This document shows positions 16,226-26,060 of a stretch of DNA of 64,000 nt, piece after piece (the first letter of the stretch is position 1; each line of letters begins with the position of its first letter). The DNA comes from DASWOJ01 sp964242415 (lineage in GTDB: Bacteria > Pseudomonadota > Alphaproteobacteria > Acetobacterales > Acetobacteraceae): the NCBI GenBank assembly GCA_964242415.1, contig CAXTAT010000006.1, forward strand, positions 139,189-203,188, in the 5' to 3' direction. A program made the position numbers and the translations under genes. The notes beneath the pieces are model-generated. The model had not been told where the DNA came from, searched no databases, and saw nothing but the letters and a program-made list of their open reading frames with translations.

Positions 16226-17368
16226 TCAAGGCCAGGCCGTCCCGATGGCCGCAGGCCCGGCGCCCATGTCCAGGGCGACCCCGGGCCACAGCTTCACGCC
16301 GTCCCAGCGGAACACCTGGATCGTGCGCTCCACCATGTTCTGCGCCAGCAAGGTGCGGCCGTCGCGGCTGAAGGCGATGCCCTGGGACCAGCGGCCGATA
16401 GGCGCGTCCGCCACCAGGCGCAGGCGCTTGTCGGACAACTCGAACACCGAGAGCTTGCCGTGGTCGCCCAGGAAGGGGCTGCCGGCGGGCTTGGTGGTGC
16501 CCTCCTGCGTGCCGACCGCCAGGTACTTGCCGTCTGGCGACCACTTCAGGCCCTCGGGGGAGCGGCCCACGGCCTGGGTCTGGATGGCGCGGAACGGCTC
16601 GGCGGTCAGGTCGATCAGGCTCACGGTATCCATGTCGCCGTCGCCGCGGCCCATGTTGCTGACCGCCGCCAGCGTGCCGTCCGGCGACACGTCGATGGTG
16701 TAGGGCGCGATGCCGGTGGTGATCGGCCGCGGGTCCGCCGTGACGGCCCGGCCCTCGATGTGCAGCACCATGACCTGATTGTCGCCATACCGCGTGACCA
16801 GCGCGGCCTTGCCGTCGCGGGTGAACACGACGCCGCTGGGCAGGGTGCCGGCGCCGACCGTGACCAGGCCGGTCGGGGTCAGGCGGCGGTCGCTGATGGT
16901 GAACACCGAGACGGTGCCGGCGGCACGGTTGGCGACCAGCGCCATGGTGCCGTCCGGCGACACCCGCACCATCCCCGCCCCGGCGCCGGCCCGCAGCCGC
17001 TGCACGATGGCCGGCGGCTTCGCGGTCAGGTCGATGACCGTCAGGCGGTCGTTCGGGCTGATGCCGCCCGGCCCGGCCGGGTCCGCCTTGGTGGCGGAGG
17101 TGACGATGGCGAACGTCTCGTCCTGGCTGACGAAGACGGCCATGGGCGGGCCGACGACGCTGCCGGGCACGTCGATGGTGTCGGTCACCTTGGGCGGGGA
17201 CTGCGACAGGTCGATGATGGACAGCGTGTCGGGCGCGGCCACCTCGGGGGCGACCTGGGCGCCGTTGTCCAGCACGGTGTGTGCGTCGTTGGACGATAGG
17301 GCGATGTCCGCATGGGCAGCGTTATGCAGAACCGCCATGGCCGTTACCGCTGCAAGCAGGGTCCGCAT
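16226..17368 (-). CDS. Exported beta-propeller protein (YncE/lactonase-like)
   Basis: A 380-residue protein with a cleavable signal peptide (about 1-20, ending AAHA). Several blade-like repeats follow, each with the pattern VSPDGTxAxVxN: MVRVSPDGTMALVANRA, TIDVSPDGTLAAVSNMG, LKWSPDGKYLAVGTQ, IAFSRDGRTLLAQN. This is a periplasmic seven-bladed propeller of the YncE/6-phosphogluconolactonase fold. The ATG has a strong ribosome binding site (GGGAGG, six bases before). It lies 29 bp downstream of the FAD oxidoreductase start and reads in the same direction as the following genes. Ligand and function are unknown. Confidence 0.8.
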   Translation of the reverse strand: MRTLLAAVTAMAVLHNAAHADIALSSNDAHTVLDNGAQVAPEVAAPDTLSIIDLSQSPPKVTDTIDVPGSVVGPPMAVFVSQDETFAIVTSATKADPAGPGGISPNDRLTVIDLTAKPPAIVQRLRAGAGAGMVRVSPDGTMALVANRAAGTVSVFTISDRRLTPTGLVTVGAGTLPSGVVFTRDGKAALVTRYGDNQVMVLHIEGRAVTADPRPITTGIAPYTIDVSPDGTLAAVSNMGRGDGDMDTVSLIDLTAEPFRAIQTQAVGRSPEGLKWSPDGKYLAVGTQEGTTKPAGSPFLGDHGKLSVFELSDKRLRLVADAPIGRWSQGIAFSRDGRTLLAQNMVERTIQVFRWDGVKLWPGVALDMGAGPAAIGTAWP

Positions 17369-17397
17369 CGCAGCCTCCCTTGTTGTGGCTGCGTACG

Positions 17398-18513
17398 TTA
17401 CGCTGCGTTCCGCTGGTTCACCAGGGCCGTCACATGGTTCCCCAGCGCCATCGAGGCGGTCAGGCCGGGGCTTTCGATGCCGAACAGGTTGACCAGGCCG
17501 CCGATGCCGTGCTGCGCCGGGCCGGACACCAGGAAGTCGGCGGCGGGGTCCTGGGGGCCGCTGATCTTCGGGCGGATGCCGGCGTAGCCCGGCGCCAGCG
17601 CGCCATCGGGCAGCGCCGGCCAGTAGCGGCGGATGGCGGCGTAGAAGCCGTCGGCGCGGCGGATGTCCACGTCGTAGTCCTCCGTCTCCACCCACTGCAC
17701 GTCGGGGCCGAAGCGAGCCTGGCCGCCGAGGTCCAGTGTCAGGTGGACGCCCAGGCCGGCGGCCTCCGGCACCGGGTAGATCAGGCGGTGGAACGGGGCG
17801 CGGCCTTGCAGGGAGTAGTAGCTGCCCTTGCAGAGGTGGGGTCGCGGGATGCTGGCGGGCGGGATGCCCCCGATGCGCCGGGCCACGTCGGGGGCGTGCA
17901 GGCCGACGGCGTTGACCAGGACCTCGCAGGACAGGTCCATCGGCTCGTCGCCGCCGATTTGCAGGGTGAAGCCGCCGGAGCGTGCGGTGCCGCCGAGGAC
18001 TGGGGCGTGGAAGACCACGGCGCCACCGGCGTTCTCGATGTCGCCCTGGAAGGCGAGCATCAGGGCGTGGCTGTCCACGATGCCTGTGCTGGGCGACAGC
18101 AGGGCGCCGGCGGCGTGCAGGGCCGGCTCCAGGCGTTGCGCGTCCTCGCCGGAGAGCAGTTGCAGGTCGTCCACGCCGTTGGCTTCGGCCTTGGCGCGGA
18201 TGGTTTGCAGGACGGGGATCTCGGCTGGCTCGGCGGCGACGATCAGCTTGCCGAGGCGGCTGTGCGGTATGCCGCGGCCGGTGCAGTAGTCATACAGCAG
18301 GTGCTTGCCCTCGACGCAGAAGCGGGCCTTGAGGCTGCCGGCGGGGTAGTAGATGCCGGCGTGCACGACCTCGGAGTTGCGGGACGAGGTGCCGGTGCCG
18401 ATGCCGGCCGCGCCCTCCAGCATCCAGACTTCGCGACCGGACAGCGCCAGGGCGCGGGCGGCGGCCAGGCCGACGACGCCGGCACCGATGACGACGCATT
18501 CAACGTGTTCCAT
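17398..18513 (-). CDS. lhgO: FAD-dependent oxidoreductase, L-2-hydroxyglutarate oxidase-like
   Basis: A 371-residue DAO-superfamily flavoenzyme. The dinucleotide motif VVIGAGVVGLAAARALA starts near residue 6. The FAD contact region SSRNSEVVHAGIYYPAGSLK is characteristic of L-2-hydroxyglutarate dehydrogenase/oxidase (LhgO), as are STGIVDSHALM, PRPHLCKGSYY and the C-terminal GIESPGLTASMALG. The reaction is oxidation of L-2-hydroxyglutarate to 2-oxoglutarate, a metabolite-repair step. The start at MEHVEC is chosen for GGAG eight bases upstream rather than an ATG 51 bp earlier. Confidence 0.85.
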   Translation of the reverse strand: MEHVECVVIGAGVVGLAAARALALSGREVWMLEGAAGIGTGTSSRNSEVVHAGIYYPAGSLKARFCVEGKHLLYDYCTGRGIPHSRLGKLIVAAEPAEIPVLQTIRAKAEANGVDDLQLLSGEDAQRLEPALHAAGALLSPSTGIVDSHALMLAFQGDIENAGGAVVFHAPVLGGTARSGGFTLQIGGDEPMDLSCEVLVNAVGLHAPDVARRIGGIPPASIPRPHLCKGSYYSLQGRAPFHRLIYPVPEAAGLGVHLTLDLGGQARFGPDVQWVETEDYDVDIRRADGFYAAIRRYWPALPDGALAPGYAGIRPKISGPQDPAADFLVSGPAQHGIGGLVNLFGIESPGLTASMALGNHVTALVNQRNAA

Positions 18514-18580
18514 GGGGGTCTCCGGGGGTGCGTCCGGGGGGTGCGTCCGGGCGGCATCCAACACTGGACGGGGGTTGGGT

Positions 18581-19807
18581 TCAACGGGTCACCGGCTCGC
18601 CGCGGTCGTCGTCCTCGCGGTCGCTGCTGACGCCGACGGTGCGGATCAGGGCGGGGTGCATGACCCAGGCGTCCAGGCGGTCCGGCCGGCGGATGCCGTG
18701 GCGCAGGCGGTCCAGCGCGGTCCAGGCGAAGGCGGTACGCGGCAGGGCGGCGATGGCGTCCGGGGTCAGGCCGTAAGCCAGCAGCCGCCAGTCCACGTCG
18801 CCGGAGAAGCCGTCCTGCGCCACCCAGTCCAGCAGCTTGGCCGCGCCGGCGGCGCTGATGAAGTAGCCGTCCGCGCCGGGGGCGTTGTCCTCCGGCGGGA
18901 AGGTCAGCATCGCCTGCGCCAGGGTGCGGACGGTGAGCGCGTCGATGCCAGCCGGGTCGATGCGCGGCTCCAGCCGGTCGTTGGCGAAGCACACGTCGTA
19001 GTGCGGCGGCAGGCCCAATGGGCCGGTCCGTGCTGGCAGGGGCAGTAGGGGGATCACGTCGTCCTCGATCACCAGGCAGTGCCGATGGCCGGAGGTGCGG
19101 ACCCAATCCCACGCGGCGGCATGGCTGAGGAAGCAGCCCAGGGTGCCGCGGCCGCCGGTGTCGCCGGGGTGGGACAGCAGGCGGTTGACTGCGGCGCCGG
19201 GTAGGCGGCTGCCCTCCACGGCGGGGATGCGGTGGACGCCGGGGAACAGGCGCTCGATCCAGGAGCGGCGCTCGCTGTTGCGGTCCAGGTTGATGACGGC
19301 GATGGCGTAGGAATCGCCGTCGCCGGGGTGGGTTGCGAGGGTGCGGGCGACGCGCTGGTAGAGCGCGGCTGCGTCCCGCTTGGCGGGGTATTCGGAATGG
19401 GCGGGGTCCCAGCGATGGGCCTCGGCGAAGCTGGCCTGCGACACCGGCCAGTCCCGTTGCTGCCGGGCCACGTCGCCCAACAGGGCGTGTAGGCAGGCGT
19501 TTGCGGGCTGGGTGATGAGCGTCTTTTGGGCGCGGGTGCGCAACGTTGGCAGGTCGTCCATGTGGAAGGCATACAGCGCGCTGTAGTGCGCCAGCCACTG
19601 CGCGTCGGGCAGGCCGCGGGCGGCGCGGCGGAATGCGGCGTCGGAGTCCGGGTAGTGCAGCGCCGCCTTTAGTTCCTGCTTGAGTTGCAGGCCGAGTTGC
19701 CAGTCGTCGGGATGCTGCTGCAAGGCTGCGCGCCAGGCGTCGGCGGCCTCGCCATGCCGGCCGGCGGCGCGGGCGGCCAGGGCGGCTTGGATGGGGTCGG
19801 CGAGCAT
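18581..19807 (-). CDS. TPR-containing family 25 glycosyltransferase
   Basis: A 408-residue protein. Residues 1-160 are TPR-like helical repeats (AALAARAAGRHGEAADAWRA; ACLHALLGDVARQQRDW). From residue 167 it is a GT25 domain: YAIAVINLDRNSERR, RIPAVEGS, GCFLSHAAAWDWV, and the acidic CLVIEDDV (D249/D250 region), then DGYFISAAGAAKLL. GT25 enzymes add sugars to lipooligosaccharide. A fused TPR is less usual for this family and suggests protein-partner binding. No lipopolysaccharide cluster is adjacent. The gene reads toward lhgO with 67 bp between. Confidence 0.85.
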   Translation of the reverse strand: MLADPIQAALAARAAGRHGEAADAWRAALQQHPDDWQLGLQLKQELKAALHYPDSDAAFRRAARGLPDAQWLAHYSALYAFHMDDLPTLRTRAQKTLITQPANACLHALLGDVARQQRDWPVSQASFAEAHRWDPAHSEYPAKRDAAALYQRVARTLATHPGDGDSYAIAVINLDRNSERRSWIERLFPGVHRIPAVEGSRLPGAAVNRLLSHPGDTGGRGTLGCFLSHAAAWDWVRTSGHRHCLVIEDDVIPLLPLPARTGPLGLPPHYDVCFANDRLEPRIDPAGIDALTVRTLAQAMLTFPPEDNAPGADGYFISAAGAAKLLDWVAQDGFSGDVDWRLLAYGLTPDAIAALPRTAFAWTALDRLRHGIRRPDRLDAWVMHPALIRTVGVSSDREDDDRGEPVTR

Positions 19808-19817
19808 GGATGCGGGG

Positions 19818-19890
19818 TGCCCCGTACGGGATTCGAACCCGTGTTACAGCCTTGAAAGGGCCGTGTCCTAGGCCTCTAGACGAACGGGAC
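19818..19890 (-). tRNA. tRNA-Glu (anticodon TTC)
   Basis: The minus strand reads GTCCCGTTCGTCTAGAGGCC at the 5' end. A 7-bp acceptor stem GTCCCGT/ACGGGGC, anticodon loop CTTTCAA (anticodon TTC), and T loop GGTTCGAATCC are present. No CCA is encoded at the 3' end. It sits between the glycosyltransferase and recJ. Confidence 0.95.
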
Positions 19891-19947
19891 CGTGCCGGGC
19901 GGAGGTAGCCTGGGAGGCCAGGCCGGTCAAGGCGTGCTTCGCGGCGG

Positions 19948-21735
19948 CTACTCCGCCCGCGCCGCGTCGGCGATGAAGAAGCCGGCGGTGACGGTGCCGT
20001 TCCACTCCTCCGCCCGCAGGTGCCCGGCCAAGTGCAGCGGCGCGCCGGGCTGCAGCAGCGCGTCGGCCAGCGCGCCCTCGCGGGCACGGAACAGCAAGGT
20101 TTTCAGGCGGGGGCCGCCGCCCTCCCCCTGCACGTAGGCGCGGACGGTCGCGCCCTCCTTGCCGATGCGGTCGGCGCGGACGACCTGGGCGCGGGGGATG
20201 ACGAACACCGGCTCCTCGTTGCCATTGCCGAAGGGGGACAGGCGGGCCAGTTGCTGCGCCAGATCGACCGTGGCGCCGGGTACGGCCAGGGTGCCCTCCA
20301 CCGACAGGTCGGCGGCGCGCGGCAGGGCGGCGGCGTGGGCCAGGCGGCCGTTCAGGAAGGCGTGGAACCCGGCCATCGCGTCAAGGTGCAGCGAGAAGCC
20401 GGCCGCCATCGCGTGCCCGCCGCCGGTCGCCAGCAGCCCGGCCTGCCGCGCCGCCATGACGGCCCGGCCCAGATCGACCCCGGCCACCGACCGGCCGCTG
20501 CCCTTGACTAGCCCGTCCGCCAGCGCGCCCACGCAGGCCGGACGGTTGTAGCGCTCCTTGATCCGCCCGGCGACGATGCCGACCACGCCGGGGTGCCAGC
20601 CCTCGCCATGCACCAGCAGCACGGCATGGCCGGCGGCGGACTGCCCGGCCGCCTGCTCCAGGGCGGCGTCCAGCATTGAGGCCTCGACCTGCTGGCGGTT
20701 GCGGTTGGTGCTGTCGAGGGTCTCGGCCAGGGCGCGGGCCTCGACGGGGTCGTCGGACAGCAGCAGGCGCAGGCCGAGGTCCGACGTGCTGATGCGCCCG
20801 GCGGCGTTGATGCGCGGCCCCAGGGCGAAGCCGCAGGTGAAGGCGGTCGGCGCATCGCGGGCGGCGGCGGCGACCAGCAGCGCGGCGATGCCGGGCCGGG
20901 CGCGGCGGGCCATCACGCGCAGGCCCTGCACCACCAGGGCGCGGTTCAGGCCCGTCAGCGGCATCACGTCGCACACCGTCGCCAGCGCCACGAGGTCCAG
21001 CAGCTCGCGCAGGTCGGGTTCGGCCTGGCCGGCGAAGTAGCCGGCGCGGCGCAGGGTCCGCAGGGTGGCGATGGCGGTGAGGAAGGCTATGGCGGCGGCG
21101 CAGAGGCTGCCGAGACCGCTGGCGCAGTCGGCGCGGTTGGGGTTCACGGTCGCCAGCACCGGGGGGGGCGGGCCGTCGGCGACGTGGTGGTCCAGCACGA
21201 CGACATCCGCCTGCCCGGCCACCGCCGCCAATGCCGCGGCGGCTGCCGTGCCGCAATCGACGCAAACGACCAGGGTGGCGCCGCGGCCGGCCAGGGATAG
21301 CAGGGCGGGGCCGTTGGGGCCGTAGCCCTCCAGCAACCGGTCGGGCACATGGGTCAGCACGGGGCAGCCCAGGCCGCGCAGGACGGTGGTGATGATGGCG
21401 GCGCTGCAGGCCCCGTCCACGTCGTAGTCGCCGAACACCGCGACGGTCTCGCCACGCTGGACGGCGGCGGCCAGGCGGGCGGCGGCGGCGTCCATGTCGG
21501 CCAGCACAGAGGGGTCGGGCAGCAGGGCGCGCAGGGTCGGCTCCAGGAAGTGCCTGGCGTCGTCCAGGCCGATGCCGCGCGCTGCCAGCAGGCGCCCGAT
21601 CAGTTCCGGCAGGTCGAGGCGCTGGGCGATGCCCAGGCCGACCCGTTCCTCACCGCGGCGCCATAGCCAGCGGCGCCCGGTCAGGCTGGCGGACACGTCC
21701 AGGGCGGTGGCGTGGGTGTGGCTCAATGGAAGCAC
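19948..21735 (-). CDS. recJ: Single-stranded-DNA-specific 5'-3' exonuclease RecJ
   Basis: A 595-residue RecJ, of normal length. DHH-domain metal motifs are visible: FGDYDVDGACS (102-111), VCVDCGT (about 157-163), VLDHHVADG (181-188). DHHA1 motif TGGGHAMAAGFSL is near residue 440, and the C-terminal OB-like domain follows. It acts in recombination, mismatch repair and stalled-fork processing in the cytoplasm. It is the last gene of the run aminotransferase-hom-glpX-(coiled coil)-recJ; hom-glpX-recJ is a recurrent order in alphaproteobacteria. Confidence 0.95.
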   Translation of the reverse strand: MLPLSHTHATALDVSASLTGRRWLWRRGEERVGLGIAQRLDLPELIGRLLAARGIGLDDARHFLEPTLRALLPDPSVLADMDAAAARLAAAVQRGETVAVFGDYDVDGACSAAIITTVLRGLGCPVLTHVPDRLLEGYGPNGPALLSLAGRGATLVVCVDCGTAAAAALAAVAGQADVVVLDHHVADGPPPPVLATVNPNRADCASGLGSLCAAAIAFLTAIATLRTLRRAGYFAGQAEPDLRELLDLVALATVCDVMPLTGLNRALVVQGLRVMARRARPGIAALLVAAAARDAPTAFTCGFALGPRINAAGRISTSDLGLRLLLSDDPVEARALAETLDSTNRNRQQVEASMLDAALEQAAGQSAAGHAVLLVHGEGWHPGVVGIVAGRIKERYNRPACVGALADGLVKGSGRSVAGVDLGRAVMAARQAGLLATGGGHAMAAGFSLHLDAMAGFHAFLNGRLAHAAALPRAADLSVEGTLAVPGATVDLAQQLARLSPFGNGNEEPVFVIPRAQVVRADRIGKEGATVRAYVQGEGGGPRLKTLLFRAREGALADALLQPGAPLHLAGHLRAEEWNGTVTAGFFIADAARAE

Positions 21736-21751
21736 GGAATGAGAATGCAGG

Positions 21752-22162
21752 TCAGGCGGCGGGGGGCTTGCCGGACAGTTCTTCGACCTGCGTCTGCAGA
21801 CGGCGCACCTGGCGGTGCATCGTGAAGACCATCTCGCCCAACGCGCGCAGCTCCGCCTTGGTGCCTTCGTTCGCCGTCCGTACGGAGTCCACGGCTCCCA
21901 TGTTGACGGTGATATCCTCGCGGATCGAGGTGATCTGGTCGCCCAGCCGGTCCATCCGGGCCATCAGGTCCACACGCAGCACAGTCTGGTTCTGTTGCAA
22001 TGCGGCCTGGTCCCGTTGCAGCGTGGCCAGGCCCTGCTGCAACGCGGTTTGGCCCTGCTGCAACGCGGCTTGGCCCTGCTGCAGGCCGGTCTGGCCGTGC
22101 TCCAGCCGGCCAAGACGGTCGTTGATCCCGTTCAGCAGGGCGATAACTGGATCGTCGCTCAT
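21752..22162 (-). CDS. Coiled-coil protein with tandem heptads, hypothetical
   Basis: A 136-residue soluble protein that is nearly all coiled coil. Residues 24-60 are consecutive heptads of the form LQQGQAA, LQQGQTA, LQQGLAT, LQRDQAA, LQQNQTV, encoded by a 21-bp tandem DNA repeat. A second helical part follows (ARMDRLGDQITSIREDI) and a C-terminal LQTQVEELSG heptad. No enzyme motif is present. It lies between glpX and recJ, 16 bp ahead of recJ, and so is probably co-transcribed with it. Function is unknown. Confidence 0.7.
   Translation of the reverse strand: MSDDPVIALLNGINDRLGRLEHGQTGLQQGQAALQQGQTALQQGLATLQRDQAALQQNQTVLRVDLMARMDRLGDQITSIREDITVNMGAVDSVRTANEGTKAELRALGEMVFTMHRQVRRLQTQVEELSGKPPAA
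21990..22098. repeat. 21-bp tandem repeat coding for heptads
   Basis: About five copies of a 21-bp unit of the type TTGGCCCTGCTGCAACGCGG. The middle copies are nearly identical and the outer ones diverged. It is in frame within the coiled-coil gene, so a change in copy number keeps the reading frame. Confidence 0.8.
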
Positions 22163-22241
22163 GTCCTGTCCTCGTTGAAGCGGGCACTGGCTGAGGGTGG
22201 CATTCTACACCTCATGCCAGCACTCTGCGGCCCGCCGACGC

Positions 22242-23222
22242 TTAATCCGACTGCCAGGTCTTGGTGGCGAAGTTGTGGTGCGCCTCGATGTAGCGGATCG
22301 TGCCGGACTTGCTGCGCATGACCATCGTGTGCGTGAAGGCGCCGGAGCCGAATCGGCGTACCCCCTTCAGCATAGCCCCTCCCGTGACGCCGGTGGCGGC
22401 GAACATGACGGGGCCGCGCGCCATCTCCTCGACGGTGTACTTGTGCGTGGGGTCGGTGATGCCCATGCCGCGGGCACGGTCCTTCTGCGCCTCGTCCTCG
22501 TATTGCAGGCGGCCCTGCATCTGCCCGCCGATGCAGCGCAGCGCGGCAGCGGCCAGCACCCCCTCCGGAGCGCCGCCGCAGCCCATGTACATGTCCACCC
22601 CGCCCTCCGGCAGCGCGGCTGCGATCACCCCGGCCACGTCGCCGTCGCTCAGCAGCATGATGCGTGCCCCGGCCTCCCGGCAGCCGGCGATCAGGTGGGC
22701 GTGGCGGTCGCGGTCCAGCATGCAGACCACGATGTCGTTGACCTCGCGGTCCTTGGCGCGGGCCAGGGCGCGCAGGTTGTCGCCGACCGAGTTGTCCAGG
22801 TCCACCACGCCCTCCGGCAGGCCCGGCCCGACGGCGATCTTGTCCATGTAGATGTCGGGGGCGTGCAGGAAGTTGCCGCGCTCGGCCAGGGCGACCACGG
22901 CCAGGGCGTTGGGGCCGCCCTTGGCAGTGAGGTTGGTGCCCTCCAGGGGATCGACGGCGATATCCATGGCCGGGCCGCCGGCACCGACTCGCTCGCCGAT
23001 GAACAGCATGGGGGCCTCGTCCATCTCGCCCTCGCCGATCACCACGGTCCCGTCGATGGCGACGCTGTCGAAGGCGCGGCGCATGGCCTCCACGGCGGCG
23101 CCGTCGGCCTCGTTCTTCTTGCCGCGGCCCATCCAGCGGGACGCCGCCAGGGCCGCCGCCTCGGTCACGCGGGCCAGGTCCAGGGCCAGGTTGCGGTCGT
23201 AGCTGATCTCGGGCTTGTTCAT
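22242..23222 (-). CDS. glpX: Class II fructose-1,6-bisphosphatase
   Basis: A 326-residue GlpX, full length. Metal-binding and substrate motifs are VVIGEGEMDEAPML (60-73) and AVDPLEGTNLTAKG (89-102); the C-terminal half has GCGGAPEGVLAAAAL and FAATGVTGG. It hydrolyses fructose-1,6-bisphosphate (and often sedoheptulose-1,7-bisphosphate) in gluconeogenesis. It follows hom, with 287 bp between that hold a family A element and a 22-bp tandem repeat, so it may have its own promoter. Confidence 0.95.
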   Translation of the reverse strand: MNKPEISYDRNLALDLARVTEAAALAASRWMGRGKKNEADGAAVEAMRRAFDSVAIDGTVVIGEGEMDEAPMLFIGERVGAGGPAMDIAVDPLEGTNLTAKGGPNALAVVALAERGNFLHAPDIYMDKIAVGPGLPEGVVDLDNSVGDNLRALARAKDREVNDIVVCMLDRDRHAHLIAGCREAGARIMLLSDGDVAGVIAAALPEGGVDMYMGCGGAPEGVLAAAALRCIGGQMQGRLQYEDEAQKDRARGMGITDPTHKYTVEEMARGPVMFAATGVTGGAMLKGVRRFGSGAFTHTMVMRSKSGTIRYIEAHHNFATKTWQSD

Positions 23223-23282
23223 TGCGGGGGTCCTTGTGACGGCCTTGATAGATGGCCCGCCCTATCCAGCGCCGCGACTGCC

Positions 23283-23384
23283 GTCATTGCGAGCCGGCCT
23301 CGGCGTGGCATTGCAGCGCTGCAAGGGGCAGGATTCGTGCCTGTGACCCTGGATTGCCACGTCGCTCCGCTCCTCGCAATGACG
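23283..23384. repeat. Family A inverted-repeat element, copy 3
   Basis: The left arm GTCATTGCGAGCCGGCCTCG and the right arm CCTGGATTGCCACGTCGCTC, then CTCGCAATGAC. It lies between the hom stop and the glpX start. Its right end runs straight into a tandem repeat at 23379. Confidence 0.8.
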
Positions 23385-23488
23385 ACGGCGCCGGGCGGCG
23401 ATGAGGGCGCCGCCGGGCAGCAATGGACGGCGGTGTCGGATGGCAGTGAGGGCGGTGCCGGGCGGCAATGACGGCGGCGCCGGACGGG
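23379..23488. repeat. Five tandem copies of a degenerate 22-bp repeat
   Basis: Units begin at 23379, 23401, 23423, 23445 and 23467. Each has the shape ATGAnGGCGGnGCCGGGCGGC, and all are exactly 22 bp. The array ends 21 bp from the hom stop codon. It is not in any gene. Confidence 0.7.
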
Positions 23489-23509
23489 CTGCGCGCCGGG
23501 GCGCGCCCG

Positions 23510-24802
23510 TCAGGCTGGCTCGATGCGGATCAGGGCTGGCGGCTCCAGCACGGCGTCCATGGCGGCGATGGCGTCCAGCGCGCCGAGCATCGCGGCCTCG
23601 TTGGTTTCGTGCGTCACCAGGACGACCGGCACGGCCTCGCCGGGGGCGCGGCCGCGCTGGAGCATGCTTTCCAGGCTGACGCCGGCGTCGCGCAGGGCGG
23701 CGGTCACGTCGGCGATCACGCCGGGGCGGTCCACCACCATCAGGCGCAAGTAGTAGGCGCCGACATGCGCCGACATCGGCACGGACGGCAGGTGCGACAG
23801 CGCCACCCCGTCCGCGCCCCATACCGGCACCAGCCGGCCGCGGGCCAGGTCGATCAGGTCCGCCACCACGGCGCTCGCGGTCGGGCCGGCCCCGGCGCCG
23901 CGACCTTCGAGCATGACGCGGCCGACGAAATCGCCCTCCGCCACCACCGCGTTGTAAACCCCGTCCACCCGGGCGATGGGGGAGGATTGCGGCACCATGC
24001 AGGGGTGGACGCGGCTTTCGATCCCCGCCTCGGTCCGCCGCGCGATGCCGAGCAGCTTGATGCGGTAGCCGAGCTCGCCGGCGAACAGGATGTCCAGGGC
24101 GGAGACGGCGCGGATGCCCTCGATGTGGACCGAGGCGAAATCGACGGGGCGGTTGAACGCCAGCGCCGCCAGGATGGCCAGCTTGTGCGCGGCGTCGATG
24201 CCGTCGATGTCGAAGGAGGGGTCGGCTTCGGCGTAGCCTAGCCGCTGCGCCTCCGCCAGCACGTCGGCGAACTCGCGGCCGTGGTCGCGCATGGTGGTCA
24301 GGATGTAGTTGCAGGTGCCGTTCAGGATGCCGGCGATGCGGCTGATGCGGTTGGCGGCCAGGCCCTCGCGCAGCGCCTTGATGACGGGGATGCCGCCGGC
24401 CACTGCGGCCTCGAACGCCAGGGTGACGCCGGCGGCCTCGGCCTGTGCCGCCAGCGCCGCACCGTGCACGGCCAGCAGGGCCTTGTTGGCGGTGACGACG
24501 GGCTTGCCGGCGGCCAGGGCGGCGGAAACCAGGGCTGCGGCTGGGCCATCGCTGCCGCCGATCAACTCGACGACGACATCCACCGCCGGGTCGGACGCCA
24601 GGGCCACCGGGTCGTCATACCAGCGCAAGCCCGCCGTCGGCACGCCGCGGTCGCGTTTGCGGTCGCGGGCCGACACCGCCACCACCGCCACCGGCCGCCC
24701 CGCCCGCGCGCTGACCAGCGCCGCGTTGTCGCGCAGCACGCGCAACACCCCGGCGCCGACCGTGCCCAGGCCGGCGACCCCAACCGAAAGCGGCTTGCTC
24801 AT
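23510..24802 (-). CDS. hom: Homoserine dehydrogenase with ACT domain
   Basis: A 430-residue enzyme that reduces aspartate semialdehyde to homoserine (threonine and methionine branch). The NAD(P)-binding motif GVAGLGTVGAGV is at 8-19. Catalytic-domain motifs are VTANKALL, FEAAVAGGIPVIKALREG, GILNGTCNYILT and EADPSFDIDGIDAAHKL. The C-terminal ACT domain (YYLRLMVVDRPGVIADVTAA) is the site of threonine feedback in this family. The start at 24802 lies 13 bp after the aminotransferase stop, so the two form an operon. Confidence 0.95.
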   Translation of the reverse strand: MSKPLSVGVAGLGTVGAGVLRVLRDNAALVSARAGRPVAVVAVSARDRKRDRGVPTAGLRWYDDPVALASDPAVDVVVELIGGSDGPAAALVSAALAAGKPVVTANKALLAVHGAALAAQAEAAGVTLAFEAAVAGGIPVIKALREGLAANRISRIAGILNGTCNYILTTMRDHGREFADVLAEAQRLGYAEADPSFDIDGIDAAHKLAILAALAFNRPVDFASVHIEGIRAVSALDILFAGELGYRIKLLGIARRTEAGIESRVHPCMVPQSSPIARVDGVYNAVVAEGDFVGRVMLEGRGAGAGPTASAVVADLIDLARGRLVPVWGADGVALSHLPSVPMSAHVGAYYLRLMVVDRPGVIADVTAALRDAGVSLESMLQRGRAPGEAVPVVLVTHETNEAAMLGALDAIAAMDAVLEPPALIRIEPA

Positions 24803-24815
24803 CGCGGTGGCTTGG

Positions 24816-26024
<1,209 letters not shown>

Positions 26025-26060
26025 GGCCTGGCTCGGAAAGAGGGCTCGGATGCAGGGTGC

